DNA of 33,326 nucleotides from an uncultured Gammaproteobacteria bacterium (GCA_902826485.1 CADEEZ010000022.1:1-33326); one strand, 5' to 3'; counted from the stretch's first letter, positions 25,105 through 33,280 are shown. Numbers and translations: made by a program. Notes: generated by a model from the sequence alone, not told the origin.

Positions 25105-27168
25105 CTACTGCGAAACATAAATCCCTTTATTTTTTAAAAAGGCAGTTTGATTGGGTTCACGACCTCTAAAGGCCAAAAATAATTTATCAAAATCTTCACT
25201 TCCGCCTTTGGCTAAAATATGGGTTAAAAAACTTGCCCCTGTTTGGGCATTAAAAATACCCTCTTCTTCAAACCGGGCAAAGGCATCACACGCCATGACT
25301 TCTGCCCACATATAGCTGTAATACCCCGCAGCATAGCCTCCGGCAAAAATATGCCCAAAACTGTGAGCAAACCGGTGATACTCAGGCACTTTGATGACGC
25401 CATATTCGGTACGAATTTTCTTGTTTAAAGCCAAAATGGTTTTGGCCGTTAGTAACTTTGGATCGGTTATTTGGTGTAAGGAAAAATCAAACAACCCAAA
25501 CTCTAACTGGCGCAATGTGCCTAACCCTGCTTGAAAATTCTTAGCCGCTTTTAATTTATCTAACATGGTTTTGGGTAAAGGCTCATGCGTTTCATAATGA
25601 CTTGAGATCAACGCAATGGCCTCTTCTTGCCAACACCAATTTTCTAAAAATTGACTGGGTACTTCAACGGCATCCCATGCTACGCCTGATATGCCGGATA
25701 TCGCTAAATAATCTATTTGGGTGAGCATATGATGCAAGCCATGCCCAAATTCATGAAATAGCGTAATCACTTCTTGATGCGTAAATAACGCGGGCGTATT
25801 CCCCACAGGGCCAGAAAAATTACAGGTGAGATAGGCCACAGGGGTTTGCTTTTGTGTGGGCGTACTGAACCTAGAACGACATTCATCCATCCATGCACCG
25901 CTTCGTTTGCCTGGGCGCGCATATAAATCAAAATAAAATTGACCGATTAATTGATTCGATTTATCTAAAATATCAAAAAACCGAACGGAAGGATCCCAGG
26001 TTTCAACATCGTGTCTTTCTTGTACCTGAACTTGATACAATTTTTGTATGATTTCAAATAACCCAGAAATCACTTTTTGTTCTGGGAAATAGGGTCTCAA
26101 TTGTTCTTGATTAATATTAAATTCGGCTTCGCGCATTTTTTCTGAAACATAAGCCACATCCCAAGGCTCTAGATTATTAATATCGTAATGCTTAGCGGCA
26201 TACGCCTGTATGGCTTCATATTCTTTTTTGGCCATCGGTTTGGCTTTAAGCGCCAAGTCGGATAAAAAGTCGGTGACTTGTTTAGGATCATTGGCCATTT
26301 TAGTGGCCAAAGAATAATGGGCATAATCTTTAAAACCCAATAGCTGGGCGAGCGTTTGTCTGGTTTTTATGATGTCACTTAAAATTTGGCTGTTGTCCCA
26401 CTTGCGTGCATTTGGGCCTACATCTGATGCTCTTGTATTATAAGCATGATAACAATGTTCACGTAAATCTCGATCATCCGCAAAGGTAATTACCGCGCTA
26501 TAACTGGGGTAATCTAACCCAAATCTATACCCCATTATATGGGCTTGTCTCGCACGTTGTTGTGCTTCTTGTTTTGCTCGCTCAGGAATACCAGAGAGCA
26601 CTCTTTGAGCATCTTCCTCTGTGATATCATGATGCCAATTATCGGTGCTGTCTAACACATTTTGTTCAAATTGTGTTTGTAATTGGGATAATTTTTGTCT
26701 TAACTCAGCATAAATTCTTTGTTTGTTTTTAGGTAAAGCCACACCAGATAATTTAAAATCACGCACGGCATGACGAATAATTTGTTGTTGCTCAGGTTGT
26801 AATTTGGGAAATTCTGCTGAGTTTAAAATATGTTCGTAGGCTTGATACAGTGCCTGATTTTGAGAAATTTTTGTTTGATAGTCGGTGAGTTTAGGCAAAA
26901 TAAGATTATAAGCCTCACGCAGTTCAGGACTGTCTTTTACGGCATGCAAATGTCTAACGGGTGAAAAAGCATTGGCTAGGGTATTGTCTAAAATTTGTAA
27001 AGGCAACACCAGATCTTCAAACTTAAATTCGGTTGCTTGTGCTAATAACTTATCTACTGCAATTAAGTTTTCATCCATAATCAAGGTTAAAATCGGATCG
27101 ATGTCTTCAATTTTAATTTGGTTAAATAACGGCAAAGTTGCCGTAAAGGGGGTTTCTATTATTCTCAT
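25105..27168 (-). CDS. prlC: oligopeptidase A (M3 metallopeptidase)
   Basis: Cytoplasmic zinc peptidase that degrades signal peptides and other oligopeptides. The 687-aa length matches OpdA of E. coli (680 aa). The zinc motif HEFGH lies at residues 472-476 in TLFHEFGHGLHHML, with the third ligand region in GVAWDAVEVPSQFLENW. Other landmarks are FYFDLYARPGKRSGAWMDEC, ANDPKQVTDFLSDLALKAKP and the C-terminal FGHIFAGGYAAGYYSYMWAE. The ATG at 27168 is divergent from the gamma-carbonic-anhydrase gene. Full length, with no sign of decay. Confidence 0.95.
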   Translation of the reverse strand: MRIIETPFTATLPLFNQIKIEDIDPILTLIMDENLIAVDKLLAQATEFKFEDLVLPLQILDNTLANAFSPVRHLHAVKDSPELREAYNLILPKLTDYQTKISQNQALYQAYEHILNSAEFPKLQPEQQQIIRHAVRDFKLSGVALPKNKQRIYAELRQKLSQLQTQFEQNVLDSTDNWHHDITEEDAQRVLSGIPERAKQEAQQRARQAHIMGYRFGLDYPSYSAVITFADDRDLREHCYHAYNTRASDVGPNARKWDNSQILSDIIKTRQTLAQLLGFKDYAHYSLATKMANDPKQVTDFLSDLALKAKPMAKKEYEAIQAYAAKHYDINNLEPWDVAYVSEKMREAEFNINQEQLRPYFPEQKVISGLFEIIQKLYQVQVQERHDVETWDPSVRFFDILDKSNQLIGQFYFDLYARPGKRSGAWMDECRSRFSTPTQKQTPVAYLTCNFSGPVGNTPALFTHQEVITLFHEFGHGLHHMLTQIDYLAISGISGVAWDAVEVPSQFLENWCWQEEAIALISSHYETHEPLPKTMLDKLKAAKNFQAGLGTLRQLEFGLFDFSLHQITDPKLLTAKTILALNKKIRTEYGVIKVPEYHRFAHSFGHIFAGGYAAGYYSYMWAEVMACDAFARFEEEGIFNAQTGASFLTHILAKGGSEDFDKLFLAFRGREPNQTAFLKNKGIYVSQ

Positions 27169-27244
27169 GAGCTTTCCTTTATACTAAAAACATATAGTTA
27201 GCAACTAAATCAATTATATTATTCTTACTTACTGGTATTTAAAC

Positions 27245-27772
27245 ATGACTATACAATCATTTAAACATACGCTTCCCGATGTTGGACAAAATACTTACAT
27301 AGATAGCTCAGCCAAAGTTATCGGACAAGTCGTGATGGGCGAAGACTGCTCCGTATGGCCCATGGCCGTCATACGGGGTGACGTTAATCATATTATTATA
27401 GGCAAAGGGACTAATATACAGGATGGTACTGTTTGTCATGTGACGCATGCAGGTAAGTATAACCCAGAAGGCAAACCCCTGATTATTGGCAATTATGTGA
27501 CCGTAGGCCATGGGGTCATCTTACACGCTTGTACTATTGAAGATTATTGTTTAATTGGCATGGGGGCCATTATCATGGATGGGGTAGTGGTACCCAGCTA
27601 CACCATTATTGGGGCCGGCAGCTTAGTGTCACCCAATAAAATATTAGAACCGGGTTTATGGGTAGGAAATCCTGCTCGTAAAAAACGAGATTTAACTGAT
27701 GATGAAAAAGCGTTTATGCAATACAGTGCTGATCATTATATAAAATTAAAAAATGCGTATTTGAATAATTAA
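27245..27772 (+). CDS. gamma-carbonic anhydrase-like hexapeptide protein (YrdA family)
   Basis: A 175-aa left-handed beta-helix protein. Hexapeptide-repeat signatures run through the chain: IDSSAKVIGQVVMGEDCSVW, AVIRGDVNHIIIGKGTNIQD, VTVGHGVILHACTIEDYCLI and GMGAIIMDGVVV. The zinc-type histidines of gamma-carbonic anhydrases are represented by TVCHVTH and by GHGVILHAC. The C-terminal helix (DEKAFMQYSADHYIKLKNAY) is also typical. Enzymatic activity varies in this family (many YrdA/PaaY members have other or weak activity), so the reaction is uncertain. Divergent from prlC. Confidence 0.9.
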   Translation: MTIQSFKHTLPDVGQNTYIDSSAKVIGQVVMGEDCSVWPMAVIRGDVNHIIIGKGTNIQDGTVCHVTHAGKYNPEGKPLIIGNYVTVGHGVILHACTIEDYCLIGMGAIIMDGVVVPSYTIIGAGSLVSPNKILEPGLWVGNPARKKRDLTDDEKAFMQYSADHYIKLKNAYLNN

Positions 27773-27782
27773 TTTAAAAAAT

Positions 27783-27808
27783 ACCCTCTCCCGTAACCGG
27801 TAGAGGGT
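27783..27808. terminator. bidirectional terminator between the hexapeptide gene and the paralogue array
   Basis: ACCCTCT (27783-27789) pairs with AGAGGGT (27802-27808) around a GC-rich loop that can itself form CCG/CGG. On the minus strand the stem is followed by TATTTTTTAAA, a proper U-tract for the array gene ending at 27818. On the plus strand CTTCTTA follows. It sits in a 45-base convergent gap. Confidence 0.7.
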
Positions 27809-27817
27809 CTTCTTATG

Positions 27818-28732
27818 CTAAACAAGTGATCGAAAACTTTTTTTACGCCCTGCTTCAATGTCTATTTCATCTGCAACTTTATTTTTTGCTGAGGTCAGTG
27901 CGCTTTTATATACGCTGAACATGACTGTTCTGGCTTCAGGCGTTTTATTCATGACCTCTTCAGTAAAAAGCGCTCTAGGATCAAGGTTGGCACCTGGACC
28001 AGTTTGTTCTAATATTTTATTCAGCTTGGTCATTTCAGAAAATTTTATATTAGACAATTTATTTGGATTTTTAGAATTTAAGGTAGGGGTATCATGAAAA
28101 TAATTTGTGATACGTTGTTTATATTCTGGCTTATTGATTACGTTTTGTTTATGTTCTTCATAATGTAACCTATTCACGCCTTCGGGCATGCTATCAGGGT
28201 TTCTTCTGATTTCATATCGTAGTTGTTCTGCTAAGGCTTTATCCCAATTCGTTTCAACAAATTTTTGGTGATTTTCAGTGTATAATTTACGTGATCGAAG
28301 ATTTCTCGCTTCAGGCGTTTCAAAATAGTGTTGAGTCACTTTTGGAGGTTTAAAATGTTGATCTGCATAGATTTCAACAACTTGTTTTTGTTGTGCTTCT
28401 AAATCAACTCGTTCATTGATCTCATCAGATAATATTTTTTTATAAGTCGCCAATTTTGATTCTTTTGTAATAAAATTTACGGCATCATCGCCTGCAATTT
28501 CTTTTAAACTTGCATTATATAATTTATCTGAATAGGTCAGGCTTATTTTTTTCTCTAATTTATCTTTAGATAGCTGAGAGTTTAATTTGGCCGCAATAAA
28601 ATTGCGCTTGATATTACGCTCATCAACATCAGGATAAAAATAGTTTACAGATACTTTTTCAAATTTTTTAGATAAATCCTCCATTTCTGTTGAAGAAATT
28701 TGGGGTAATTTATCGAAGCTTAAATCGGTCAT
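27818..28732 (-). CDS. paralogue array protein 1 (304 aa, unrecognised family)
   Basis: Not recognised, but clearly a relative of the three genes to its right. Shared blocks in order: an N-terminal MEDLSKKFEKVSV (compare MDDLNQKFEDLSL in copy 4); LEKKISLTYSDK; SKLATYKKILSDEINE with a spaced Glu pattern leading to YADQHFKP; KFVETNWDKALAEQLRYEI; and the C-terminal RTVMFSVYKSALTSAKNKV, DEIDIEAGRKK and final SFRSLV. It is highly charged, predicted almost all helix with coiled-coil character, with no signal peptide or membrane segment. TAGGAG precedes the ATG. It starts 14 bases after copy 2 ends, so the two share a transcript. A good terminator follows. Function unknown. Confidence 0.8.
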   Translation of the reverse strand: MTDLSFDKLPQISSTEMEDLSKKFEKVSVNYFYPDVDERNIKRNFIAAKLNSQLSKDKLEKKISLTYSDKLYNASLKEIAGDDAVNFITKESKLATYKKILSDEINERVDLEAQQKQVVEIYADQHFKPPKVTQHYFETPEARNLRSRKLYTENHQKFVETNWDKALAEQLRYEIRRNPDSMPEGVNRLHYEEHKQNVINKPEYKQRITNYFHDTPTLNSKNPNKLSNIKFSEMTKLNKILEQTGPGANLDPRALFTEEVMNKTPEARTVMFSVYKSALTSAKNKVADEIDIEAGRKKSFRSLV

Positions 28733-28746
28733 AAAAGGCTCCTATT

Positions 28747-29757
28747 TTAAACAAGTTTTTTAAAAGGCTTGGCTTTTCCTTGCCATACACTAGTATCTGT
28801 TGCATTTTTGCTCCAATAAGATGCCGTATTACTACGTTTTTTATTTTTTTCAATTAAAGCAAGACGTTTTTCTTTTTCTTCAGAATCTATTACCTCAGGT
28901 TCAGGTGTTTTTTGTAATTCTTTTTGCAATAGGGCATATCGATAATGCATACCCACTGAAAGATTTAATTCAGGAGCATCATTGGTGAGGTGTTTTTTAG
29001 GTACTTGAGGCGTTGTTGAATAATATCTATTATCTTCACGGGCTATTTTTATTTTTTCTATTTCTTGATACCGTTCTGATTTACGTTGATTATAAAAAGG
29101 GGTTAAAAGTGTTTGGGCTTTATCTTCTTTTTCTAAAAGCGTAGCTTCGCCAGAAAAATTAGGCGTTTCTCTTATGATTTTAGCTTTGAGTGCATTTAAC
29201 AAAACTTGATCACGATTATTTTTTACAAATTCTTTTCGCGCTTCCGCTTCGTAAGAAGCGACCCTACTGGCATAGACTTGGTCGCTTTCAAAATACCATT
29301 GTTTAAGACGTTCAGGTTTAAAAAAATGATAAGTATATGTTTCTAAAATGTCTTTTTCTTCTTGTTTTAAGCGTTCTAGTTCATCATACTCTTCGCTCAA
29401 TTCTTTAGCATAGGATTCTAATTTAGATTTTTTAGAAATTAATTTAGGTGTATTTATGATGGGTTGAGAAAGATCTTGTGGTGACTTTAATAGCTCATCA
29501 AGCTGAAGTTGATTGGCTTGTTTATCGCTATACGTTAACGCTAACTTCCTCTCTAATCGTGCTTTTTCTTTATGATCGGTAGGATAAATTTTTGATTTTA
29601 TATAAGCGGATTTGTTTGTATCACGAATTGGTTCAATGCAATCCTCTGCCAAACTCAATAATTCTAACCCATCCATTATTTCACCAATGGTGCCAAGCGG
29701 TTCTAATTCTGATATCAGTGAGGAAGAAGGAAATAGATGTTTGAAGATATCTGACAT
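28747..29757 (-). CDS. paralogue array protein 2 (336 aa, C-terminal block replaced)
   Basis: Member of the same unrecognised family. It retains the central blocks LERKLALTYSDK, SKLESYAKELSEEYDELERL, ILETYTYHFFKP, EFVKNNRDQVLLNALKAKI and KEDKAQTLL. The N-terminus differs from copies 1 and 4 (a more hydrophobic LISELEPLGTIGEIMDGLEL). The C-terminal RTVMF-type block of the other three is absent and replaced by a short Lys/Ser/Thr-rich stretch, yet the protein still ends KPFKKLV, like the KSFRSLV and KGFKSLV tails of copies 1 and 3. CAGGAG precedes the ATG. It is upstream of copy 1 in one transcript. Function unknown. Confidence 0.78.
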   Translation of the reverse strand: MSDIFKHLFPSSSLISELEPLGTIGEIMDGLELLSLAEDCIEPIRDTNKSAYIKSKIYPTDHKEKARLERKLALTYSDKQANQLQLDELLKSPQDLSQPIINTPKLISKKSKLESYAKELSEEYDELERLKQEEKDILETYTYHFFKPERLKQWYFESDQVYASRVASYEAEARKEFVKNNRDQVLLNALKAKIIRETPNFSGEATLLEKEDKAQTLLTPFYNQRKSERYQEIEKIKIAREDNRYYSTTPQVPKKHLTNDAPELNLSVGMHYRYALLQKELQKTPEPEVIDSEEKEKRLALIEKNKKRSNTASYWSKNATDTSVWQGKAKPFKKLV

Positions 29758-29852
29758 AACAAACTCCTGTTTTTAATATAAAATCTTATTAAAAACATGT
29801 TGAAAATTTTAAGAATATACGGTATCTAAAAAAGTAATAAATTCCTAAAAAA

Positions 29853-29974
29853 CCCCCTTTGATAGGGGGTCGTCCATTTGAGTGAAACGAAAATGGGCCG
29901 GGGGATGTGATAGAACTGCACTATCTCAAAACATCCCCCCGCTCGCCGGCTCGCGCCCCCCTATCAAAGGGGGT
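29853..29974. repeat. REP-like element, copy C: two units in inverted orientation
   Basis: A GC-rich island in the gap between array copies 2 and 3. CCCCCTTTGATAGGGGG (29853-29869) and its exact inverse CCCCCTATCAAAGGGGG (29957-29973) form the ends. Inside, ACATCCCCC-type ends face each other (GGGGATGT near 29911-29918, ACATCCCC near 29931-29938) across a spacer with GATAG...CTATC. Each half reproduces copies A and B: a TCCCCCC end, a small variable hairpin, then the CCCCC...GGGGG stem. Paired inverted units recall BIME-type REP doublets. The structure may also terminate the transcript of copy 3. Confidence 0.78.
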
Positions 29975-29998
29975 CAAATCAAAACCAGCACAAAATCT

Positions 29999-31165
29999 TT
30001 AAACTAAAGATTTAAAGCCCTTTTTACGACCTGCTTTAACTTCAATCTCATCTAACACATTATTTTTCGCTGAAGCAAGCGCACTCTGAAATTGCTTAAA
30101 CATTACTGTTCTAGTTATAGGCTTTTGCCCCATTGCATTTTCATTAAAGCATAACGATGCATCAAGTTCAGCTTTGATTTTAGCTTGCATTGAAACAGAT
30201 AAAAGATCACTATTTTTCTTGAAATCTTGTGGTGACAGTTTAGCTTTTTTATCTAAATGCCCACCCACAAGACTTTGATATCTTGGTGTTTCAATCAATT
30301 TTTGCGCTTTTTCTTCTTTATCTAATTGGTTTATCTCTGCTACAGACAAGCCATCTTTTTGAGGGTATCTAATTTCAGCACGCAAAGCTTCAAGTAAACA
30401 TTTTTCACGATTATCTTTTATAAATTGTTTTCTACCCTGTTTATATTCTTTCTGTTCACGCTCAGATTTAGCTTCTTCAGTTTCACCATAAAGCATTATA
30501 TTTCCGATCAAGCTTTTCGAAGTTTGTGGTTTAAAGTTAGCATCTGCATGTTCGTTCAAAACAAAATCTGTTTGAGAGATTAATTCCATTCTTTCGTTAA
30601 AATCAGCTTCGAGCTCTTTAACAAATTTTTCTAATTTTTGTTTTTCAATTAGTTCTTTTACTTCAGGGATAATGTTTTTAAGGTTTATTTTTAAATCAGA
30701 ATATTGCAGCGCAAGTTTTTCTTTTAACTTTTTTACTGCAACTTCATCTACTTCGCCATTTTCTTTGACTGGATTAAGTATTTTGTTAACATAAGCAGCT
30801 CTGGCTTCAGCATATTTATCTTTACGTTCAGGAAGAGTGGGAGTGGCAATAGGTTGCGAACGCTCGATTTCCATTTCTTCGTTTTTTACATCATTTTTTT
30901 CAAGCTGGAGGTTTTCAGGTTCTTGCTCAATATTTTTCACAACTTCTAAGGCGGCAGTTACTTGTGATAAAGAAACTTCTTCTAGTTCATTTTTTTCAGT
31001 ATTAGCTTGAATAGAAGTAGGGATAACAGTTACATCCACAATAGGATCTTTTTGTATTTCAATTTCAGGTTGCGCTTCTTGTTCATTTACCTTAAGCGTA
31101 ACATTGCCTAGATTATTAGTTAAGTCATCGAGTGCTTGATCGAGTAATTGGTTATCTGAATCCAT
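29999..31165 (-). CDS. paralogue array protein 3 (388 aa, acidic N-terminal extension)
   Basis: Largest member of the unrecognised family. An extra N-terminal region of roughly 100 residues is acidic and low-complexity (runs such as EVSLSQVTAALEVVKNIEQE, many Glu, Asn and Val). The family blocks follow: LKEKLALQYSDL; KLEKFVKELEADFNERMEL; EHADANFKP; QFIKDNREKCLLEALRAEI; KEEKAQKLIETPRYQ; and the C-terminal RTVMFKQFQSALASAKNNV with AGRKKGFKSLV. It is helical and charged, with no signal peptide. AAGGAG precedes the ATG, in a leader resembling that of copy 4. A decayed aroE fragment lies directly upstream and a REP doublet downstream. Function unknown. Confidence 0.8.
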   Translation of the reverse strand: MDSDNQLLDQALDDLTNNLGNVTLKVNEQEAQPEIEIQKDPIVDVTVIPTSIQANTEKNELEEVSLSQVTAALEVVKNIEQEPENLQLEKNDVKNEEMEIERSQPIATPTLPERKDKYAEARAAYVNKILNPVKENGEVDEVAVKKLKEKLALQYSDLKINLKNIIPEVKELIEKQKLEKFVKELEADFNERMELISQTDFVLNEHADANFKPQTSKSLIGNIMLYGETEEAKSEREQKEYKQGRKQFIKDNREKCLLEALRAEIRYPQKDGLSVAEINQLDKEEKAQKLIETPRYQSLVGGHLDKKAKLSPQDFKKNSDLLSVSMQAKIKAELDASLCFNENAMGQKPITRTVMFKQFQSALASAKNNVLDEIEVKAGRKKGFKSLV

Positions 31166-31251
31166 GATAAGCTCCTTTTCTAAAAGAAAATTTAATAGGG
31201 GTGTGCCTAAACTCTCAATATGTTACTAGGTCAAAAAGGATTACATACTAA

Positions 31252-31373
31252 AATACTTTTTAAAAACGCCTAGCCCAGATTGAGCATAAGACAAATCAAA
31301 AAATTTTGCACCCATAATTTTTATATTTTTTATATGATAATTTGTGGTGCAGAACTGACCTGCTGTATTTATA
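31252..31373 (-). pseudogene. relic of the 3' half of aroE
   Basis: This segment matches 32579-32704 inside the intact aroE. Thirty-four bases are identical (31279-31312 against 32607-32640) and the flanks are recognisable but diverged. Translated on the minus strand it reads INTAGQF, a diverged stretch one codon shorter than in aroE, then MGAKFFDLSYAQSGLGVFKK. That corresponds to roughly residues 186-228 of AroE counted from its ATG. It has no start and cannot fold as an enzyme. It lies between array copies 3 and 4, in the same orientation and relative position (upstream of an array gene) as the real aroE. Confidence 0.85.
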
Positions 31374-31378
31374 TTGAA

Positions 31379-31423
31379 GCAAAAAGCAGATATTCAGTAT
31401 AAGTGAATCAAACTGCTTTTTGC
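31379..31423. terminator. long hairpin after array gene 4, possible terminator
   Basis: GCAAAAAGCAG (31379-31389) pairs exactly with CTGCTTTTTGC (31413-31423), an 11-bp stem, and flanking GAA/TTC can extend it past a two-base bulge. An inner ATTCA...TGAAT pair lies in the loop. It begins about 22 bases after the stop of array gene 4 on the minus strand. There is no clean U-tract outside the stem, so intrinsic termination is uncertain. Confidence 0.45.
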
Positions 31424-31445
31424 ACTTCAAAAATTTACTGCTCAA

Positions 31446-32417
31446 TTAAAAAGGTTTAAACGCTTTTTTCGTTCCGAGTTTAATAGCTTGTTCATCTTTT
31501 ACTTTATTTTCAGAAGTAGTTAATGCGTCTTTAAACTTAGAAAAAGATATCGTTCTTTGTTGTGGCGAGTTTGTCAGCGCTTCTTTAGAAAAAAGATCTT
31601 GTGGTTGAAGTTTGGCTTGCAATTTAGCGTTCAGGGAAATTAAAATTTCCTTTCGTGCATTATTAAGCTCTGGATTGTCGCTTATCTTGCTTGAATTGTT
31701 ATTATGAAGCGAAGGGTTGGTGTAAAAATTTTGTATTTTAAAATTTTCTCTTTTAGGATTATCTAACATAGCCTGAATTTTTTCTTGTTTATGAAGTTTT
31801 TCACTCGCTTCGGGCTTCATATTTTTACTAATTGCTGATCTTAATGCATAAAGCAAAGCTTCTTCTCTATGATCTTTAATAAACTTTAGACGAGCAACTT
31901 TATTTTCCATTTCTTGGCGAACGAGTCTGCCTTCTTCTGATTCAAACAAACCCTTTACGGCAACAATCGGTTTAAAATACTTATTAGCATAAGATTCAAG
32001 TGTTTTATTTTCTTGTTGCGTTAATTTTTCAAGTTCATCAAATTCTGATTCCAATTCTTTTATATAATCAGCTACTTTAGAATTTCTGGTAATGAGGGTA
32101 GGTACATTAGGCGTAGAGGGTAATGGGTGAGATTTTTTATTGTTTTGTTTGCCACTTTTTTTCTGTCTACTATCAACAGCTTCTTTAATCTTTGTTTTCA
32201 AAAGAGTTGCAGGCAGTTGTTCTTGTTCAATTTGTGCGTTTAATGTTTTTTCGGTCCAAGTGAGGGCTAATTTTCTTTCAAGATCAGCCTGTTTTTTTTT
32301 ATCGTTAGGATTTAGTCTCTCATTTATATATTGTTGTTTTGGAGAAAGACTATCTTTATTCGAATTGGGGATCCAACTTAAAGATAAGTCTTCGAATTTT
32401 TGATTTAAATCATCCAT
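31446..32417 (-). CDS. paralogue array protein 4 (323 aa, next to aroE)
   Basis: Member of the unrecognised family and the copy directly downstream of aroE (19-base gap), so probably co-transcribed with it. N-terminus MDDLNQKFEDLSLSW parallels copy 1. Family blocks: LERKLALTWTEK; SKVADYIKELESEFDELEKL; LESYANKYFKP; KFIKDHREEALLYALRSAI; KQEKIQAML; and the C-terminal RTISFSKFKDALTTSENKV and GTKKAFKPF, the most divergent tail of the set. A Lys/Asn/Ser-rich low-complexity insert sits near residues 75-100. AAGGAA precedes the ATG. It is charged and helical, with no signal peptide or membrane segment. Function unknown. Confidence 0.8.
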   Translation of the reverse strand: MDDLNQKFEDLSLSWIPNSNKDSLSPKQQYINERLNPNDKKKQADLERKLALTWTEKTLNAQIEQEQLPATLLKTKIKEAVDSRQKKSGKQNNKKSHPLPSTPNVPTLITRNSKVADYIKELESEFDELEKLTQQENKTLESYANKYFKPIVAVKGLFESEEGRLVRQEMENKVARLKFIKDHREEALLYALRSAISKNMKPEASEKLHKQEKIQAMLDNPKRENFKIQNFYTNPSLHNNNSSKISDNPELNNARKEILISLNAKLQAKLQPQDLFSKEALTNSPQQRTISFSKFKDALTTSENKVKDEQAIKLGTKKAFKPF

Positions 32418-32436
32418 GGTAAATTCCTTTTCTTTT

Positions 32437-33264
32437 TTAGGTTAAAAGATTATCCCTGATTCTTTTAAGCAAGCTGGAAGTCTCAGGTTTGCTTTGATGC
32501 CAAATATAAAATGATTCAGCCGCTTGTTCAGCCAACATCCCTAACCCATCACAATACCAAGATGGCTTGAATGTCTGAATACTTTTTAGAAAAGGCGTCA
32601 GTCCAAATTGAGCATAAGACAAATCAAAAAATTTTGCACCAACAAATTTTTGCTTTTGTGAAATTAAATTTTCTGTGAGATCAAACTGACCTGCTGTATT
32701 TATTATCCAATCAAATTTTATGTTATCTAAATTATGAAATACTTTTAAATGAATTTGATCTTGAACTTGATTAAATTTTGAGCACAACAACTCAGCACGA
32801 TTTTGCGTTCGATTATAAACATAAACAGCATGAGGCAGATGTTTTAATATAACCGGTAAAATGCCAGAGGCTGCGCCACCTGCCCCTAAGATTAATATAT
32901 TTTGATCTTCGAAAGATTGGTTTTGGTTTTGATAAACATCGCGTTCAAACCCAACGCCATCAGTATTGTCGCCTATTAATTTATTTGTATCTGGATGCCA
33001 ATGAATTGTGTTTACACTTTCGGCTACTTGGGCACGCGAGGATACTTCGTGACATAAATTAAAAGCAAGTTGCTTTAAGGGTGCTGTAATATTGGCGCCG
33101 ATGCCGTGATTATTTTTAAATTGAATTAAGCGAGAAGGGAATTCTGAAGGGGTAGATAAAGTTTTGGTATAGGTGAGATTTAAGTTAAATTGGCGGGCAA
33201 AATCTTGATGAATTAGGGGAGATAATGAATGGGAAATGGGGGAGCCGAAGACAGTGAATAGCAT
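32437..33264 (-). CDS. aroE: shikimate dehydrogenase AroE
   Basis: Reduces 3-dehydroshikimate to shikimate with NADPH in aromatic amino acid synthesis. From the ATG at 33264 the 275-aa product begins MLFTVFGSPISHSLSPLIH, the substrate-binding SHSLSP motif. GANITAPLKQLAF carries the catalytic lysine (the usual NVTxPxK, here NITAPLK). LIGDNTDGVGFERDV holds the conserved aspartate, ILGAGGAASGILPVIL is the nucleotide-binding motif and YNRTQNRAE the NADP-type loop. GLGMLAEQAAESFYIW is the C-terminal hallmark. The frame runs back to a TTG at 33282, but that codon lies in the U-tract of the upstream terminator, so it is rejected. A partial duplicate lies at 31252-31373. Confidence 0.95.
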   Translation of the reverse strand: MLFTVFGSPISHSLSPLIHQDFARQFNLNLTYTKTLSTPSEFPSRLIQFKNNHGIGANITAPLKQLAFNLCHEVSSRAQVAESVNTIHWHPDTNKLIGDNTDGVGFERDVYQNQNQSFEDQNILILGAGGAASGILPVILKHLPHAVYVYNRTQNRAELLCSKFNQVQDQIHLKVFHNLDNIKFDWIINTAGQFDLTENLISQKQKFVGAKFFDLSYAQFGLTPFLKSIQTFKPSWYCDGLGMLAEQAAESFYIWHQSKPETSSLLKRIRDNLLT

Positions 33265-33280
33265 ATTAAAATTTCCACGC

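Noticed and set aside
29853-29974. Possible insertion sequence between array genes
   Set aside because: The element is about 120 bases, has no transposase frame, and resolves into two inverted REP-like units.
31166-31251. Possible continuation of the aroE relic toward its 3' end
   Set aside because: No recognisable match to aroE 32437-32578 was visible; if it was duplicated it has been deleted or fully eroded.
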